Of a stretch of DNA of 64,000 nucleotides, positions 1 through 12,130 are shown one piece after another. The position numbers and the translations under genes were made by a program. The notes under the pieces are model-generated. The model saw only the letters and a program-made list of their open reading frames with translations, did no database searches and was not told where the DNA came from. This DNA is from Blastobasis lacticolella (taxonomy: Eukaryota; Arthropoda; Insecta; Lepidoptera; Blastobasidae), in the NCBI GenBank assembly GCA_905147135.1, contig LR990053.1:16628501-16692500 (forward strand). Direction: 5' to 3'. The first letter of the stretch is position 1. The number at the start of each line of letters is the position of its first letter.

Positions 1-190
1 GTTTAAAAATTTGAATATTAGAAAAAAGTCGCGTGTTCGCCGCTCAGTCCGCTCGGCTATCTAGGCAGCACGGGGTACGGAAGGGGAGTCAATGTCAAGA
101 AATAAAGTGCCGCGCGGCTCCTTACGCAGCGGTCGTGTGTAACCCGTGTACCCGTAGTGGTACCCGTGCGAAGCCGGGGCGAGCCGCTAG
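1..190 (-). mobile_element. GC-rich end of interspersed repeat J
   Basis: This is the reverse complement of the segment around 41,971-42,210. It shares a GC-rich tip (gcttcgcacggg read on the minus strand), a ccgcgcggc run and the stretch ending in gctatctaggcagcacgggg. The tip lies at 187-190 (ctag), and the element runs off the left window edge. I know this as a common insect interspersed repeat but cannot assign its class. Small open frames here are incidental. Confidence 0.6.
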
Positions 191-764
191 TAGTATGATA
201 AAGAACCAGCACAACGACACCATACAAGCAACGACTAGGATTATTCCTGACAAACCCCCGCCAAGCGAGTAGATAATGGAAAAACCTATCACTAGTTTGG
301 AGAAGGCTCAAGTTCAACAGTAGACATATGATAGAATGATATAATTTCTTAGAAAAACCTAATTTCAATGTAAATTCAAGAAATGCCTCGAACAAAATTC
401 AATTTAAAGTTTTATTCTGGTAGCCGGCTGAAACTTGATTGTGAATTCAGTAGATCATTTGCGCAATCTTTTTTTCGCTTTCTCATTGTAAGTTGGTCCA
501 CCCTGCAACCGTCAACGCACAAAGGGCAGGCCCACCCTTATCTAAATTAAGAAGGAAAATATTTAAAGAAAAATAACTCAAATATAAATTCTAATTTGCC
601 TTATCACGGGCCCATGGACCGAGTTACAGTCTAACAGTCTCCACGTTTTTAATTGGTGAAATATAATTTCGCTGCGTCAAAATTCTTTTATGAAAATAAG
701 CTAAAATGCGTAAGCTGTAGGCACTGGATTGAGATGAAAAGATTTCACGTTCAAAATTTTGTGA
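191..764. other. No recognisable feature
   Basis: The stretch is AT-rich. I see no coding pattern, known repeat or RNA gene. Confidence 0.5.
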
Positions 765-962
765 ACAGGTAATTACAGTGGCGCGACTACCATCTGACCT
801 CCGTGACCCTGCTACCAAGGGAATCTGACCAGATTGGATCATGGTTACAAATTCAGTTGCCTGAATTTGCAGGTTTCATCACGATGTTTTCCCTCACCGT
901 AAGAGCATCGGTTAGTATTCAACAAATGTACATAACTCAGAAAAGAGTCATTGGTACGTACA
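765..962 (-). mobile_element. SINE family C, partial
   Basis: The body matches the other family C copies, including gtaattacagtgg, cctccgtgaccctgctacca and gtaagagcatcggttagt. It ends near gagtcattggtacgtac without the tRNA-like head. The strand given is the direction the head would be transcribed in complete copies. Confidence 0.7.
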
Positions 963-1012
963 AACGTAAAGTACACATCAAATATATGAACAGCCCATAG
1001 TAGACATGATCA

Positions 1013-1140
1013 TTATAATCTGGACGCCTTCAAGGCTGTAGTGAATAGGCTGTCCCTAATAGCCTGTAATAAAACAGGCATGCCCCATCTTCGGCCGCAT
1101 CGTAACTAATCATCAGTTGAGATGACGATCAAATATATGT
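1013..1140. repeat. Interspersed repeat K (LINE-derived)
   Basis: The sequence runs from a ctggacgccttcaaggctg phrase through atgccccatcttcggccgca to gagatgacgatcaaat. A decayed second copy lies at 3,409-3,540. It resembles the 3' region of a LINE; the class is inferred. Confidence 0.45.
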
Positions 1141-2469
1141 CTAGTTCTAATAAAAAATGTACTGCTGGCCTCCATCAGTTCGTGTAGGATATGGCCCTAA
1201 TCTTTATGTCTGCCAGGCGGCTACACATTTTCTGTTTTACGAAAGTGCTAGCGGTCTGCCTTTACTACTAGGTGCCTTATACGTACATATTTTACTTATT
1301 ACATTTGCTTACTTTTTTATATTATTAGTTAAAGAAAATGATATTCAGTTAGGTAATGTTATCCACTCATCCAAGTGGTATGGATGGAGTTTACTACGGT
1401 TAGTGACGATGATGTTGAAGTTGAAACTGAATCTTGTAATGCAGTGTTATAATAATAATCAGTTTATTTCCTATTTTGTTGTAATGTTGTATAATGCCTA
1501 TTTTTTATTTACATAAGTATAACTATAATAAATTGTTAATAATTCTTAGAAAACTATGTGTTAGTACTTATTTAATACAAAGATTTCAGTAATAGGGTAT
1601 TCATGGAAATTGTGCGATCAGCGCAGTCCTGAATCTTCGGACACTCAGAAAACGGTCTTTCTTTTTTTCTCAGGTTTGTCACGTGGATGTTTTAGTAACA
1701 CAACTTCAAGCGGCCAGAGATCCTTCTTGAGAAAAAAATTCATCCTTTTCGTCGATATCCGAATCCGGAAAGCTTAAAAATCGCTGTCTTTATAAAACGA
1801 GGGCAACTCATCTATATTGTGAGCTATCTCCCCGCTAAGTTGTTGTGTTTCTTGTGTCTGTGCATAATCCAACTGAACGCTTCTCGATTAAGAACGGACA
1901 GTGTCACAATCTGAATCTATATTACGTTTATGAACCATAACCCAGCCCCGCCCCGTAATATATGGGGGTCAGCGTCACGCAACTTTGCACTGTCGCCCCA
2001 ACAGAAAAAAAGTGCGAAAATATGGAATAACGAATGATATATTCGACCCTTGTCAAACGTATACGCTACGAAACGGCATAGCAACTCTGTACGTGTAGGT
2101 GTGCGGGATGAATAAAGTACGGTGTATACGGAATTTGCATATGGCTGTCATGATATGAAACTTTGGCAATAATGGACATGCCTTTTTTGAGTGTTTCGGG
2201 TTAGGCTTTTTTCAGTTTTAAATTTTTTAACGCGTGCAGAGGAGACAACAAGCGTTTATATTTTTGGAATTTGCAATTTCTGAATAAGAATTGCTTTGAT
2301 ATAGGTGTTTCTATAGCTATTTGCAAATAAACCCATATGCACAATTTTCATACAAATAAGACAATTTGGAGACTATGGATCTCCCCCTGGGAACTTTTCT
2401 GATTATGCATATCTAGAGCATGTTTGGAGGAGGTCTAGAGTTCCTAACTGATCTTTACGCCGCGGGAAA
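1141..2469. other. No recognisable feature
   Basis: I find no supported gene. An open frame of 119 codons at 1,157-1,516 is rich in Leu, Tyr and Phe, has no recognisable motif and lies in AT-rich sequence. Confidence 0.5.
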
Positions 2470-2650
2470 GTTTGCGTCGGAATTTCGATTTCATGATTTT
2501 ATGAAAATTGCTCCCAGCTTGAAAATTGGGTGTTATAAGTTTGAAGTGTGTATCTATATATATAGCTCTCTGTCTACCTGTGCCATCACAGCTCCCAAGC
2601 GGATGGACTGAATATTTTCTATGCAGTTTTTTTATTTAGTCGTGATGGTT
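2470..2650 (+). repeat. Interspersed repeat H, copy 1
   Basis: The block holds a gtgttataagtttgaagtgt phrase, a tctgtct run, agctcccaagcggatggac and a tail near agtcgtgatggttctgagc. The same order recurs at 13,262-13,445, 43,250-43,410 and 49,037-49,230, so it is a dispersed family. The class is unknown. Confidence 0.55.
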
Positions 2651-3279
2651 CTGAGCTTTGAATTATTAAATTAAATTCAATAGTTTAGAACACAATTGAA
2701 TATATTGTAGGCTTCATCAAGGGTTTTCGTAATCTTTCCGCGAAGTTATTTTGGTCTGGAGTAAAAACAAGTATTCGTGTTTTACCATCATAAGCTGGAC
2801 TAGCCATAAACCTTCGGTATGGACGTAATAAAGATATAATAGTCCAGCCTTGGGCTGGCGAAAATACGGCGGATCGTTAATGTGTGGTTATATTTCTACA
2901 CTTCCTTAGAAAATTGTGATAAGGGTTGCTGGAATGGTACCTGAATAAGTAATAGCGGACGATTAAAATGCTAGAATATACTGTTATGCTTTGCAATATT
3001 GCCAAGAACGTTTTATGCTAGTTTGATAAGGGAGTCATTCGATTCGAATTACTTATTAATAGTATTAGTTACTGAAATAGAATAAAATTTTGTGTTAGTA
3101 TTATTTTTGACTATAGGTATATTTATGAAGGTCAAAACATTAGTTTTGAACATAGTAAACTTATACTTGAGTCCTTGAAAATAGTTGGGTATATGATCAA
3201 TGTATAATTTTTGTGACTATATTTCTATCTGCGAGTACCTATTTTTTATACCACTACGGTGATTTAGGATTTGGCAAAT
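2651..3279. other. No recognisable feature
   Basis: AT-rich, with no gene or repeat that I recognise. Confidence 0.5.
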
Positions 3280-3686
3280 CCTTTAATTACTGTAGAGCGA
3301 CTGCCATTGGACCTCTGTAACTCTGTTAACACCCCTGTTGGTAACCTAAGTTTGGATCATTGTTACACATTCAGTTACCAAAATGTGCAGGTTTCCTCGA
3401 TAAGTATAACCTTTGGGTCTTCAAGTCAAGAATGAATAAGTGTCTTCTAGGCACGCATGCTACATCTTCGACCTTATCGTCGCTTTCAGGTGAGTTGAGG
3501 TCAAATGACCTATTGATCATAATAAATAAATAAAATAAAAAAACATCGGTTATTAGTGTTCAATTCACTAACGGAATTTTTCTCGGAAACATAACTCAGG
3601 GAAGTCATTTGTACATAGCGGCATAGAGGATCAAACTCGGTACCTCTCGCTAACGATTCAGACCCGACCAACACACGACGGCCCTT
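3280..3686 (-). mobile_element. Decayed SINE C interrupted by repeat K
   Basis: At 3,280-3,410 the family C body is visible but strongly diverged. Positions 3,409-3,540 hold a K-type segment ending in an ataaataaataaaataaaa run. At 3,590-3,686 the tRNA-like end of family C returns (catttgtacatag, tacctctcgctaacgattc). The order suggests that K inserted into an old SINE C. Confidence 0.45.
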
Positions 3687-5212
3687 TAACAACGAATACT
3701 ACAGCACATACCTGGGAATCAGCCTACTACAACAAACTTATGAAATTTTAATACGTACTTTTTTTGCTTATTTACATTTTGTCGTAGTTACGTCAGTTTT
3801 ACTTAAAGACTAACTTAGACCTAGATACAATGACCTAGAAATAATAATGTTGCCACAACACATTTATGTTATTAAGATAAGACTCGTTGCTATGTTACGG
3901 GTACAAACCTCCTTGGTTTTTACGTAATTGTAGTAGTATAAGTGTTTATAGAAAATGTAAAAATAATAATTAAAAAAAAAAAAAAAAAAACATAAATTTA
4001 TTTTTTTACTATATACCCAAGAAAACCCTTCAGACGGAAACCACAAAACAATTAAACCAACTATTCCCATAAATCTGCCAGCGATGGCCAGACAATTCAT
4101 CACGCCGCCTTGCCAGCAACAAAAATCACTCCCCCTCAATGTTCACAGCCATTGAGACATGAATTTATCGAGAGTCATCCGCTCAAAACTTGGGCAGTGG
4201 GGCGATTGTGGAATTCAGTCGTTTTGCTTTTTTATTATTATTACTAAAAAGGCAAGCAGTTGTCAAGACAGCTAATTGATGCCTGTGTCCGGCTCTTCTC
4301 TACTCATTATTAATCTGCATTCAAATTTTTGCTGTGTGACCAACGTGTACCAGGGTTTTAAAAGTGGGTACCCGATACCCCGGGTGTTAGGCAGCGGTGA
4401 CCACTTTTCATCAGATTCTATAAGGCCCGCTTACTTATTTACCTATCAATGGATTCCATGGTATAATATAAAAAAACTGTTTAAAACTCTATACGATATG
4501 GTACAAATTATATGACAACAATATTTGAACCCCGTCTCCTATGAACCACCTTCAGTTACCAAGCTTTCAAAATGATAGTCCAAAAACTATGAAAGTACTT
4601 CTATTTGATAAACAATTACGAGATATTTTAATAAGCTATCTCTACAGTCTGAGACTATCGAATTAATTAATTAAAGAAACACTTGACGCCCTACGATGCT
4701 ACTACTACTCATTCGAAACTGGTCGTAATTTTATTATAGCTGCAGAAATTAGAATTTTTTTATATTATTATTTTGGAATTCCATTACGACTACACTGCAC
4801 AAAGTGTACAAATCTTTCTTTGTTCTTTTCCAAAACTTGTTTACGCATTTAATCGTCATTTCCCGTAACGATAAAAGTCATAGACACGAACGCTCGCCCC
4901 CGACTCGAACACGGAACGTAAACGAGAGTTCTGCACAATAGCACCATTTCTTCGAATCTGCCTTTTGACGGGGCCCAGAGATGAATAATCCTTTCCATTT
5001 CATTCGGCACTTTCTGTAAGACAATAGACCCATCGTAACGGACGCCTTTAAACTAAACAGGCCATTCCTTAGCCCGGATCCGTTTCCCTTTCAGAGATTG
5101 TTTCGCCATTTATCTAGAGCTTTATGTAGAATTAATAAGTTAAGCCGAAGCGTCGATTTGTCTGTCAAGCTCGGTTGAATTAAAAATCGGTTGAGAATAT
5201 TTAGAAACATAA
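3687..5212. other. No gene; poly(A) run
   Basis: No gene is supported. A run of 19 A lies at 3,972-3,990 and may be the tail of a decayed retroelement. The rest is unremarkable AT-rich sequence. Confidence 0.5.
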
Positions 5213-5345
5213 ATGAAATAAATATATGTGCTTGGACAAGTTCACACAGCGCCATCTAGCCACAAATAAGCAAAGCTTGTGTTATGGGTGTAACAGATAC
5301 ACTATTATCAGATAATACAGATACATGAAATTATGTATATAAATG
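5213..5345 (-). mobile_element. SINE family A, distal half
   Basis: It matches family A from the taaatatatg tail through cacagcgccatctagcc and agcaaagcttgtgttatggg. The matching middle piece reappears at about 5,565-5,595 and the tRNA-like head at 6,326-6,465, so this copy has been split by later insertions. Confidence 0.6.
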
Positions 5346-5352
5346 AATAATT

Positions 5353-5478
5353 TGCAGCAGTATTCGTTGAAATTCACATTCTATGTTTGTTGTATAATTT
5401 TCGACATCTATACACAATATATGTAGCGTGATTGACACGGCAAGTCGAGATTTTGGGCATTTTTTGTTCACAGATCAT
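5353..5478. repeat. Repeat G, copy 1
   Basis: About 125 bp from gcagcagtattcgttgaaat to ttgttcac closely match 18,751-18,870. Both copies are followed by agatcata, but copy 2 has 24 extra bases before it. It lies inside the split SINE A. An old MITE is possible. Confidence 0.55.
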
Positions 5479-5489
5479 ACTTATAGGTA

Positions 5490-5550
5490 TGGCTGGATTA
5501 TGGTCAAGCCGGACCCCAGGCCCTCGTGCTCGATAGCACAACCGGGACAT
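5490..5550 (+). mobile_element. SINE family C fragment, inverted
   Basis: It is the reverse complement of the family C distal end (tggtcaagccggacccc, ctcgtgctcgatagcacaac, gggacattaa). It is only about 60 bp long. Confidence 0.5.
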
Positions 5551-5599
5551 TAACACATTAATACTACTTATAGGTATAAAAGTTTTAAATGGTTTTAAT

Positions 5600-6325
5600 T
5601 TATTCTGCAAAAAAGAGCCATACGTACAATTTATAAATTAAGTCCCCGGGTCTCGCTGAGGGATCTATTTAAGAAAATAAATATTCTTACAGTGACCTCA
5701 CAATACATATATTGCAATCTTATTTATATGTATAAAAGGCAATATGATCGCTTAAGAGTGGCAAACACTCACCATTATAACACAAGAAATGGAAATATGC
5801 TGGTAACTGACCGCTTTAGATTGCAGAGAGTGCAGTCATCCTGGGTGGGGAACAGTGTGTTGTTTTTCAACAAAGTTCCTGAGGATATTCAGAAGCTTCC
5901 CTTCGACAAGTTTAAAAACTTCATTAAAAGTAGACTTTTAAATAAAGCATATTATTGTGTAAAAGACTATATTAATGACAAAAATCCATGGCTATGAAAT
6001 AATTCATAATTATTTATTATTATTAGTTTTCGACATTGTTTATATTATTATGTATATTAATATGATGAAGATAAATTATGACATTATTTATTACAAATAT
6101 TATTTTTGTATTGACATTATTATTGTGTGATTATGAATTATTGTTATGATAATTATTATCATTTTTAAATTTTATTGACATGGATTATTATTATATTTAA
6201 ATTTGTATGTAGAAATTAGTATTTAAGATCTTCATTTAAGTGTTTTTACTGTTATGTTGTGACGTTCATAAGTGTTTCGTCGAAACCTAATTTGAATAAA
6301 TGATTTTTGAATTTTGAATTTTGAA
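5600..6325 (+). mobile_element. 5'-truncated LINE with (TTTGAA)n-type tail
   Basis: It starts abruptly inside an RT C-terminal coding frame, has an AT-rich 3' UTR of about 300 bp and ends in tttgaattttgaattttgaa after tgaataaatg. The right flank resumes SINE A sequence (aaatacatacgtattat), and the left flank ends in the matching SINE A piece (cttataggtataaaag). The element therefore landed inside that SINE. The tail type fits CR1/jockey-group elements; this assignment is inferred. Confidence 0.65.
5602..5997 (+). pseudogene. LINE reverse transcriptase, C-terminal remnant
   Basis: The frame is open from about 5,602 with no proper start and stops at 5,998, giving about 131 codons. It shows features I associate with the C-terminal end of insect non-LTR RT proteins: a basic KRAIRTIY-type segment, LRDLFKKINILTV, a YNTRNGN motif, then WVGNSVLFFNKVPEDIQKLP and FKNFIKSRLL. 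The catalytic fingers and palm, including YxDD, are absent, so it is a dead 3' piece from a 5'-truncated insertion. The tail of a decayed full-length element is less likely, because the left junction falls inside a SINE. Confidence 0.7.
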
Positions 6326-6465
6326 ATACATACGTATTATAAGTACATACTACACCCAAACCCGTAACAGAAATTAATTCATCATTTCAATTTCTGCTCG
6401 GCCGGGTATCGAACCTCTGCGTGGCACAGTTAACCAACTGAATCGCTCAGGTCGTCGTAGTAAAA
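6326..6465 (-). mobile_element. SINE family A, tRNA-like half
   Basis: It continues family A from attataagtacatac through cccgtaacagaaattaa and atttctgctcggccgggtat to the decayed head ending gctcaggtcgtcg. The B-box region is mutated (gtatcgaacctc read forward). Confidence 0.6.
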
Positions 6466-8025
6466 TAAAAAATTTCAATATTGACTCTCAAGGCCACATT
6501 TGGGACTGTAACAAATTAATTTTGAAGCAAAAGAATGTCACTGAAGTACGGTCGCGCTCCTAAGTGTTCTTATTACCACATTAAAATTCATTTTCCTGTG
6601 CAGTTATTAAAAGGTTTTATAGCACGCAGCAAACTGTTCGAAAGGGATAAAGTAGAAAACATTTAAAAATAAAAGTAATATCGAAATCGCTTGTACAATT
6701 TTTTTTATTACAGTTCAAAATCACTTTGTCAGTTTTCGTTTTAAGAGTCACAATGGTTGTTTGACTTAAAAAGAAAAGTAAATATTATATTTTTTATTTA
6801 TTGTAACCATTATTAATAATTAAAAATTAAAAAACAAGAGGCTGTATTATCAAAAATGTATTTTAATTATAATTTACAAGACAAAGTATGGAAATTCAAT
6901 ACAGCAATTTTCATTTATTAAATTAAAAGTATCTGCAGTTTGACTATTAGTTATTGGTGCCTAAAGGACAGTTAATAGTTCTTTTAGCCAATTTCATTTG
7001 TTTAACACTGCACCTAATGTCTTGTATGTAGCAGCTACTAAGGTTTTTTTTTTACAAGTGGCAATGCAGTTATGAGCACGTCCGTACATTACACAAGTAC
7101 GAATATCAGTGTGACGTAGGACTAATCAAACACAAATTATTGACTCAGCAGGCCATCATACGCTCAATACGAGTATATTGTTACCACGGCCATATCGAAT
7201 CGAATTTTAAATAACAAGATATGCACTAAACTAACACGAATATAATGTTAATAAATAATCGTGGAAATATTCAACCTCCAATCAAATTCAAATTCACAAT
7301 TTAAATTCACATCTGTCATTTATGTGATATTTTGAATTTGTAACGCGGCAACCCCATATGAGCCTACCACTAGCGCCACCTATGCGCACGGAGGCCATAA
7401 CTATAGACGGGCGAGAGAAACGCTCTTCGCGCCGTCCTAACTACCTAGCGGACTACGCTCCGTAATTTTATCTAGTTTTTACCTTTTATGCACGTTATAA
7501 AATAGTTATCTTATTGTGATTTGTGAGTTCAAGTGTAATTGTGTGTGTTTATGCAATAAACGTTCTTCAGCACAGTTTGATCGGTTTTATTGCAGATTAC
7601 AAACCCGTACAAGAGAATAACCTCTACAAATTGTATTTATATATTGCTAAAACGTCCTTTACCCCACCACTTATCTGCAACTCCTGTGAAGCTTGGGTCT
7701 ACAGCAGCGACTGAGTTTCAAAACACAAGACCTGAATTTATAACTCAGGCGCGTCCGAGAACAAGCTAATACTGTCTCGGAACCCGCAACAAAGTAAATT
7801 AAGAAGTAACAGTAAGGAAAATAGTGATACCGAGTTCTCCCCTCAAAAATGGGGAGATATCGCCAACAAAAATAGATATAAGTCAATGCCAGAAATCAGC
7901 GGAAACGCACTACGGATATACACATACACACACAAGGTAATAAAGTAAACTCAGCGTTATTTATTGCTAGCTAAATATAAGATCAGGATCTGGAAAGAGA
8001 CTATACTTAAGTCACCGACATAGGT
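6466..8025. other. No recognisable feature
   Basis: The first half is AT-rich. Several short open frames at 7,520-7,890 on both strands have no family resemblance. I see no RNA gene. Confidence 0.5.
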
Positions 8026-8390
8026 TTCAGAGTCTCAAAACTGAAGTGCCAGATGATTAATGGGAACCACAGGAAATCGAAGCGTAGGACGAATCCTCAC
8101 GAGATCGACATAGACTTACAACCTGGTAAAGTTTGTGGAAGGATTAGGAGGAGGCCAATGTCCAGCAGTGAACGTTCATGCGGCTGAGTTTTTGTCAATG
8201 ACAACACTTGAGTGGCGATTGGCATTATCATCTTCATCAAAGCCCATATCAGTCCACTGTAGGACTTACGGCCTCTCCCATGGAACGAGAGGTTTTTTTT
8301 ATTATCAATATGAATGCATTTGCCATAATGTCCACGCTTGACAGGCGGGTTGGGAAAGCAGCATTTTCCATGTGGCATGTGGCATGTGGC
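8026..8390 (+). mobile_element. Decayed LINE tail plus repeat D, copy 1
   Basis: Positions 8,030-8,180 read, with stops, like the C-terminal tail of RTE-type RT (a GGCCAATGTCCAGCAGTGAA phrase). The following part matches repeat D: ctgtaggacttacggcctc, gccataatgtccacgcttg and acaggcgggttggga. Confidence 0.45.
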
Positions 8391-9410
8391 AGTTCCCGTG
8401 GTTTTAATTTGATGAATACCTACTCATGTCACTCTCACTGCACAATATTAATTTTAATAATCGTAATATATTTCACCTTACATAGTCTAAATTGAAGAAT
8501 TTAATTTAAAATCCATTAGTCGGGGGCACTAGTGTAGTTAAATTAACCTGTTTGCTGCACAGGGCTGACGATACTATAGGAATTATATGCGTAACACTGT
8601 GGTCACGCATGTGGTGATTCAGATAGGTATCTAACTAGATACATGATGTGTGACAGTTAATCAAATTTCAATATTTAATTTTTTAGTTACTCTAAATTCT
8701 TATATTTAATATGTGGATAACATGGCATGACATAATTTATGTAGTTTATTAATTATTTTTTAAAACTATTGCGTAAGACATGCGTCTTATCCCCTATACT
8801 CCACCATGTCTCTCTTCTATAGGCCTGCTGAATGAGATTTCTTCTTAGAAATAAGTAGTGCCTGTTATATCGTCTTAAATTTTGTAATGTCTGTATACTA
8901 TTAAATGTGTGCAATAAATTTGTTAAATAAATAAATGGCTGGTTTTACAATAACTAAAATAATGTTGTGTGATGTATTTTGATCTACATACATTGTAAAA
9001 CTGTTTGTTGTTATTAAAAGCGCAAAAACAAATTACATAGCCTACCCCTACCGGAACCATATTACAGCTGACGTATCAAAAAGAAAATCTAGGCTTTAAA
9101 GTAGAACAGTTAAACATTCGTTCTAATGGTACTTCGTCATTAAAGTCGAGACCAACTTTAAAGTAGGTAAGTACCAAAGAAGAACGCAAAGTGCAATAAA
9201 TTGCATATGGCGGCTATAAAACTCAAACTTTGTAACTCGCAAATCAGATGTAGACGTTGTCATGTCTGTTCTAAGTGTATTTAATACCTCAGAGCTGGAG
9301 TTTAAAATATAAATGCCGTAGGTACACGAATCTTGACGATGGCAATAGGCCTGACGGTATGACGCTCATTGCTTGGCGTCGTCAATAATTATAATTTACT
9401 GTACTTACCT
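8391..9410. other. No gene; one LINE 3' tail
   Basis: A LINE-like 3' end sits at about 8,870-8,937: gtgcaataaatttgttaaat followed by aaataaat. Nothing else is recognisable. Confidence 0.45.
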
Positions 9411-9483
9411 TAGGTTAAGGATGGAATGAAGATCCGAATAAAATACTGTCTATGTCTATGTCTATGTCTATGTCTATGTCTAC
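9411..9483 (+). repeat. LINE 3' tail with (TCTATG)n microsatellite
   Basis: A gaataaaatactg end is followed by about six copies of a tctatg unit at 9,448-9,483. I read this as a retroelement tail grown into a microsatellite. Confidence 0.6.
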
Positions 9484-9817
9484 GTGGGTCGCTACATGAC
9501 GTGTGGCATTATAGCCCCTTCTCATGTAGCCATCAACGCTGGAGTTGCGCCTTCTGTTGCTGAGGACCTAAAGTAGAGGAAATACGAGACCTTAGCTCAA
9601 GACTTTGTATTTCAGCGGTTTCTTGTGGAAACTGTGAGACCGTGGGGCCCTGGTGCGAGAAAGTTATTTAAAGGACTATCCAAAAAATTTACCGACTCCG
9701 CTGGGGACCAGAACGGAGCTAGTTTTTAGGGCACTAATCCAGGGTGAAGCGGTGTGGATGACTTTATTAACAGCCACAGCCAAAGTGTTTCCTTTGGACT
9801 ATGACATGGGATCGTTC

Positions 9818-9950
9818 AAGAGGTATATTAGAGGTCTCCTTAGAGTCGGGCAACGAACTGGTAGCGTCCCTAGTGTAGCTGATGTCTATAGGTGCCACTT
9901 TCCATCAGGTGGCTCGCTTGCCTTTTTGTCAGCCGTATTACATTAACAAA
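9818..9950 (+). mobile_element. Repeat B, copy 1
   Basis: It shows the 3' end typical of family B here: gatgtctataggtgcc, actttccatcaggtggctcg, cttgcctttttg and ccgtattacat. The upstream part has diverged. The 9,484-9,817 stretch before it holds nothing that I recognise. Confidence 0.55.
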
Positions 9951-10054
9951 TATTTAAACGTATTACATGCTAGAGTTAATTTTTATTGTATCTGTAAATA
10001 TTTTGTAGTAATTCAAAGAAAAGGAATGTATGCTCCTACTCCTTCTGTAGGTAC

Positions 10055-10323
10055 GATCATCATCATCACAGCCCGTAACAGTCCACTGCAGGACTAAGGG
10101 CCTCTCCCACGAAAGGGGAGGTTATGCCATAATCTCCACGCTTGGCAGGCGGGTTGGAGATCGCAGTGTTTAAATATAACAATGGAAAATGCTGCTGCCC
10201 ATTTTCAAGATTACGGAGACTCTTGATCTTTTGCCTCGAAAACATTAATCGCCTTGTACGACACCCACGAGTGTAAGGGGTTGGTGCTATTCTACTCTGC
10301 CGGACACCACACGGCCACGACGG
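10055..10323 (+). mobile_element. Repeat D, copy 2 (longest)
   Basis: It runs from a catcatcatcacagcccgta start through ctctcccacgaaaggggagg, cacgcttggcaggcgggttg and cgacacccacgagtgtaagg to gccggacaccacacgg. Copies lie at 26,797-26,992, 28,218-28,340 and 41,226-41,447. Confidence 0.65.
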
Positions 10324-10967
10324 TAGGTACGATACGAGTACGCTACTATTTCGCCTACATAAGTAACATACATACGCTATTACTTTAACTACATCGCCTA
10401 GTTTCGAATTCATATTTACTCACACACATTCTACAGAGGCGCCACTCCACTAAGCTGAAATAGCCGACGTGCATTATTTACCACCAACATCCTACCTTTA
10501 CTGAGTAAACAAATTAAGGCATCTTCGCCTTAAAACTGACTAAAAGTCATCAATTGCGTATGATAGAAGGCGCTATTGTTTTCGACGGATCCGTTTCCGA
10601 ACGATAAATGAAAAGGGATTAATTCTAATTAAATTTCGTAGAGTTTCCCCCGATTTGGGTTGACGTGCTTAATGTTGCTGTTTCTAATACGGTAATGCTT
10701 AGATTAGCGGTTAAAGTATTTATAAACAATACTTTTAAAGTAATGTAGCGTAACTGTGCGTTCTCAGTGCTCGTCTGCGAAGTGCGCGCTGCGTTCACGA
10801 CGGCTCAATGATTGAAATAAATAATGCTAAATATGTTTAGACAAATTTACACAGCGCCAATTAGCCCCAAAGCAAAGCTTGTATTATGGGTGTTAGATAA
10901 CTGACTGACTCACCTTACAGAATATCGCAGCTAAATAATACTCTATTAAATAGTATTGTGTTTCTGC
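10324..10967. other. No gene; SINE A fragment
   Basis: A short piece of SINE A lies at 10,818-10,905 (cacagcgccaattagcccc, gcaaagcttgtattatggg). The remainder is unrecognised. Confidence 0.5.
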
Positions 10968-11180
10968 CGGTGTGTAAGGCTTCCAGTGCTCCATGAGGTG
11001 GGGATTAGGGGAACCGTGGCTTTGGCAGTGGAGTGGCATTTGCCTTTTTGCTGTTATAGAGGTGGGCAACGCATTGGCGATACACTTGGAGTTGCTAATG
11101 TCTATAGGCAGTGGTGACCACTTTCCATCAGGTGGCCCGCTTGCCTGTTTGCCTACCGTATTACATAAAAAAAAACTGAT
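10968..11180 (+). mobile_element. Repeat B, copy 2 (near complete)
   Basis: The copy runs from tgccggtgtgtaaggcttcc through ccgtggctttggcagtgg and gcaacgcattggcgatac to gtggtgaccactttccatc, ggtggcccgcttgcc and a taccgtattacat plus A-run end. The terminal A run implies retroposition. Whether it is a SINE or a LINE end is not clear. Confidence 0.65.
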
Positions 11181-11525
11181 AAACTACATATTAACTTTTT
11201 TGAATACATACTTCACGTAACAGAACTAAAGTTTATCTGCTAAGTGAACGCACTGCTTTCAATACAGCTCTATGATTGGTCAATTTCATTCATTGTATGG
11301 GTATAGTACCGGTCGCCATTCAAGTATTGACGCGCATTGTTATAGTAATATTTATGAACACAGGTTTCTGTGTAATGTTATGTTTCTGAGTCTCGAAAGT
11401 TCTTGAGATACAGACTTGCTATTTTCCAAATGTGTATCACAATGTGATTTCAACTTTACGGCTCTTTCTATTTCATTTATATAATTTTTTTATGCTAAGT
11501 ACTTAGTGACAAATGACTGAATGTG
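11181..11525. other. No recognisable feature
   Basis: No gene or known repeat seen. Confidence 0.45.
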
Positions 11526-11668
11526 ACTATGATCCAATCCTGTTACAGGATCACGGAGGACAGATGGCAGTCGCAACACTGTAATTACCTGATCCGCCAA
11601 ATCCTGGAGCATGCTCAAGGTGGGTCCCGGGCTCTCGTACATGAGAGCACAATCGGGACATTAAAGCC
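11526..11668 (+). mobile_element. SINE C fragment, inverted
   Basis: It is the reverse complement of the family C body (gatcacggaggacagatgg, cgcaacactgtaattacctg, gcacaatcgggacattaa). A shorter piece of the same end lies at 11,795-11,860, ending in an atgatgatgatgat run. Confidence 0.6.
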
Positions 11669-12002
11669 ACGATAAAAATTATTTTTTTAGTATTTCTAGT
11701 TCCACATTACCGTCTGCTACTGTAATGATCCTAAATTCATCCTATTCCTTTAATGTTTGCTATTTTTATTATCTTAATGCATTATTAAACAGACAGACCC
11801 TCGCGTACAGCGCGGAGGTGCAACCGGGACATAACGCCAAGATGATGATGATGATTATTGAACGAACAGTTCTGAATCTGTATTTCTACAACTATCCCGA
11901 AAATACGTTCTTGAGGATCTTTCCCCTGATTTAGTCTGCCCTATTTCCCGACAAGTATATTACTCTCCATCTCGAAGCACTAGGTGTATTAAAAGTGTGT
12001 GC

Positions 12003-12130
12003 GTAGGTCTCTTAAGAGGCGGGCAACGCATTGGTGACTCCCCTGGTGTTGCTGATGTCCATAGGCGGCGGTGACTACTTTCCATCCGGTGGCCCGCTTG
12101 CCTGCTTGTCTGCCGAGTAACATAAAAAAA
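12003..12130 (+). mobile_element. Repeat B, copy 3
   Basis: The family B 3' end from gcgggcaacgcattggtgac to ggtggcccgcttgcctgct and an acataaaaaaaa end. Confidence 0.6.

Noticed and set aside
1157..1516. 119-codon plus-strand open frame
   Set aside because: Hydrophobic low-complexity translation, no motif, no context, in AT-rich DNA.
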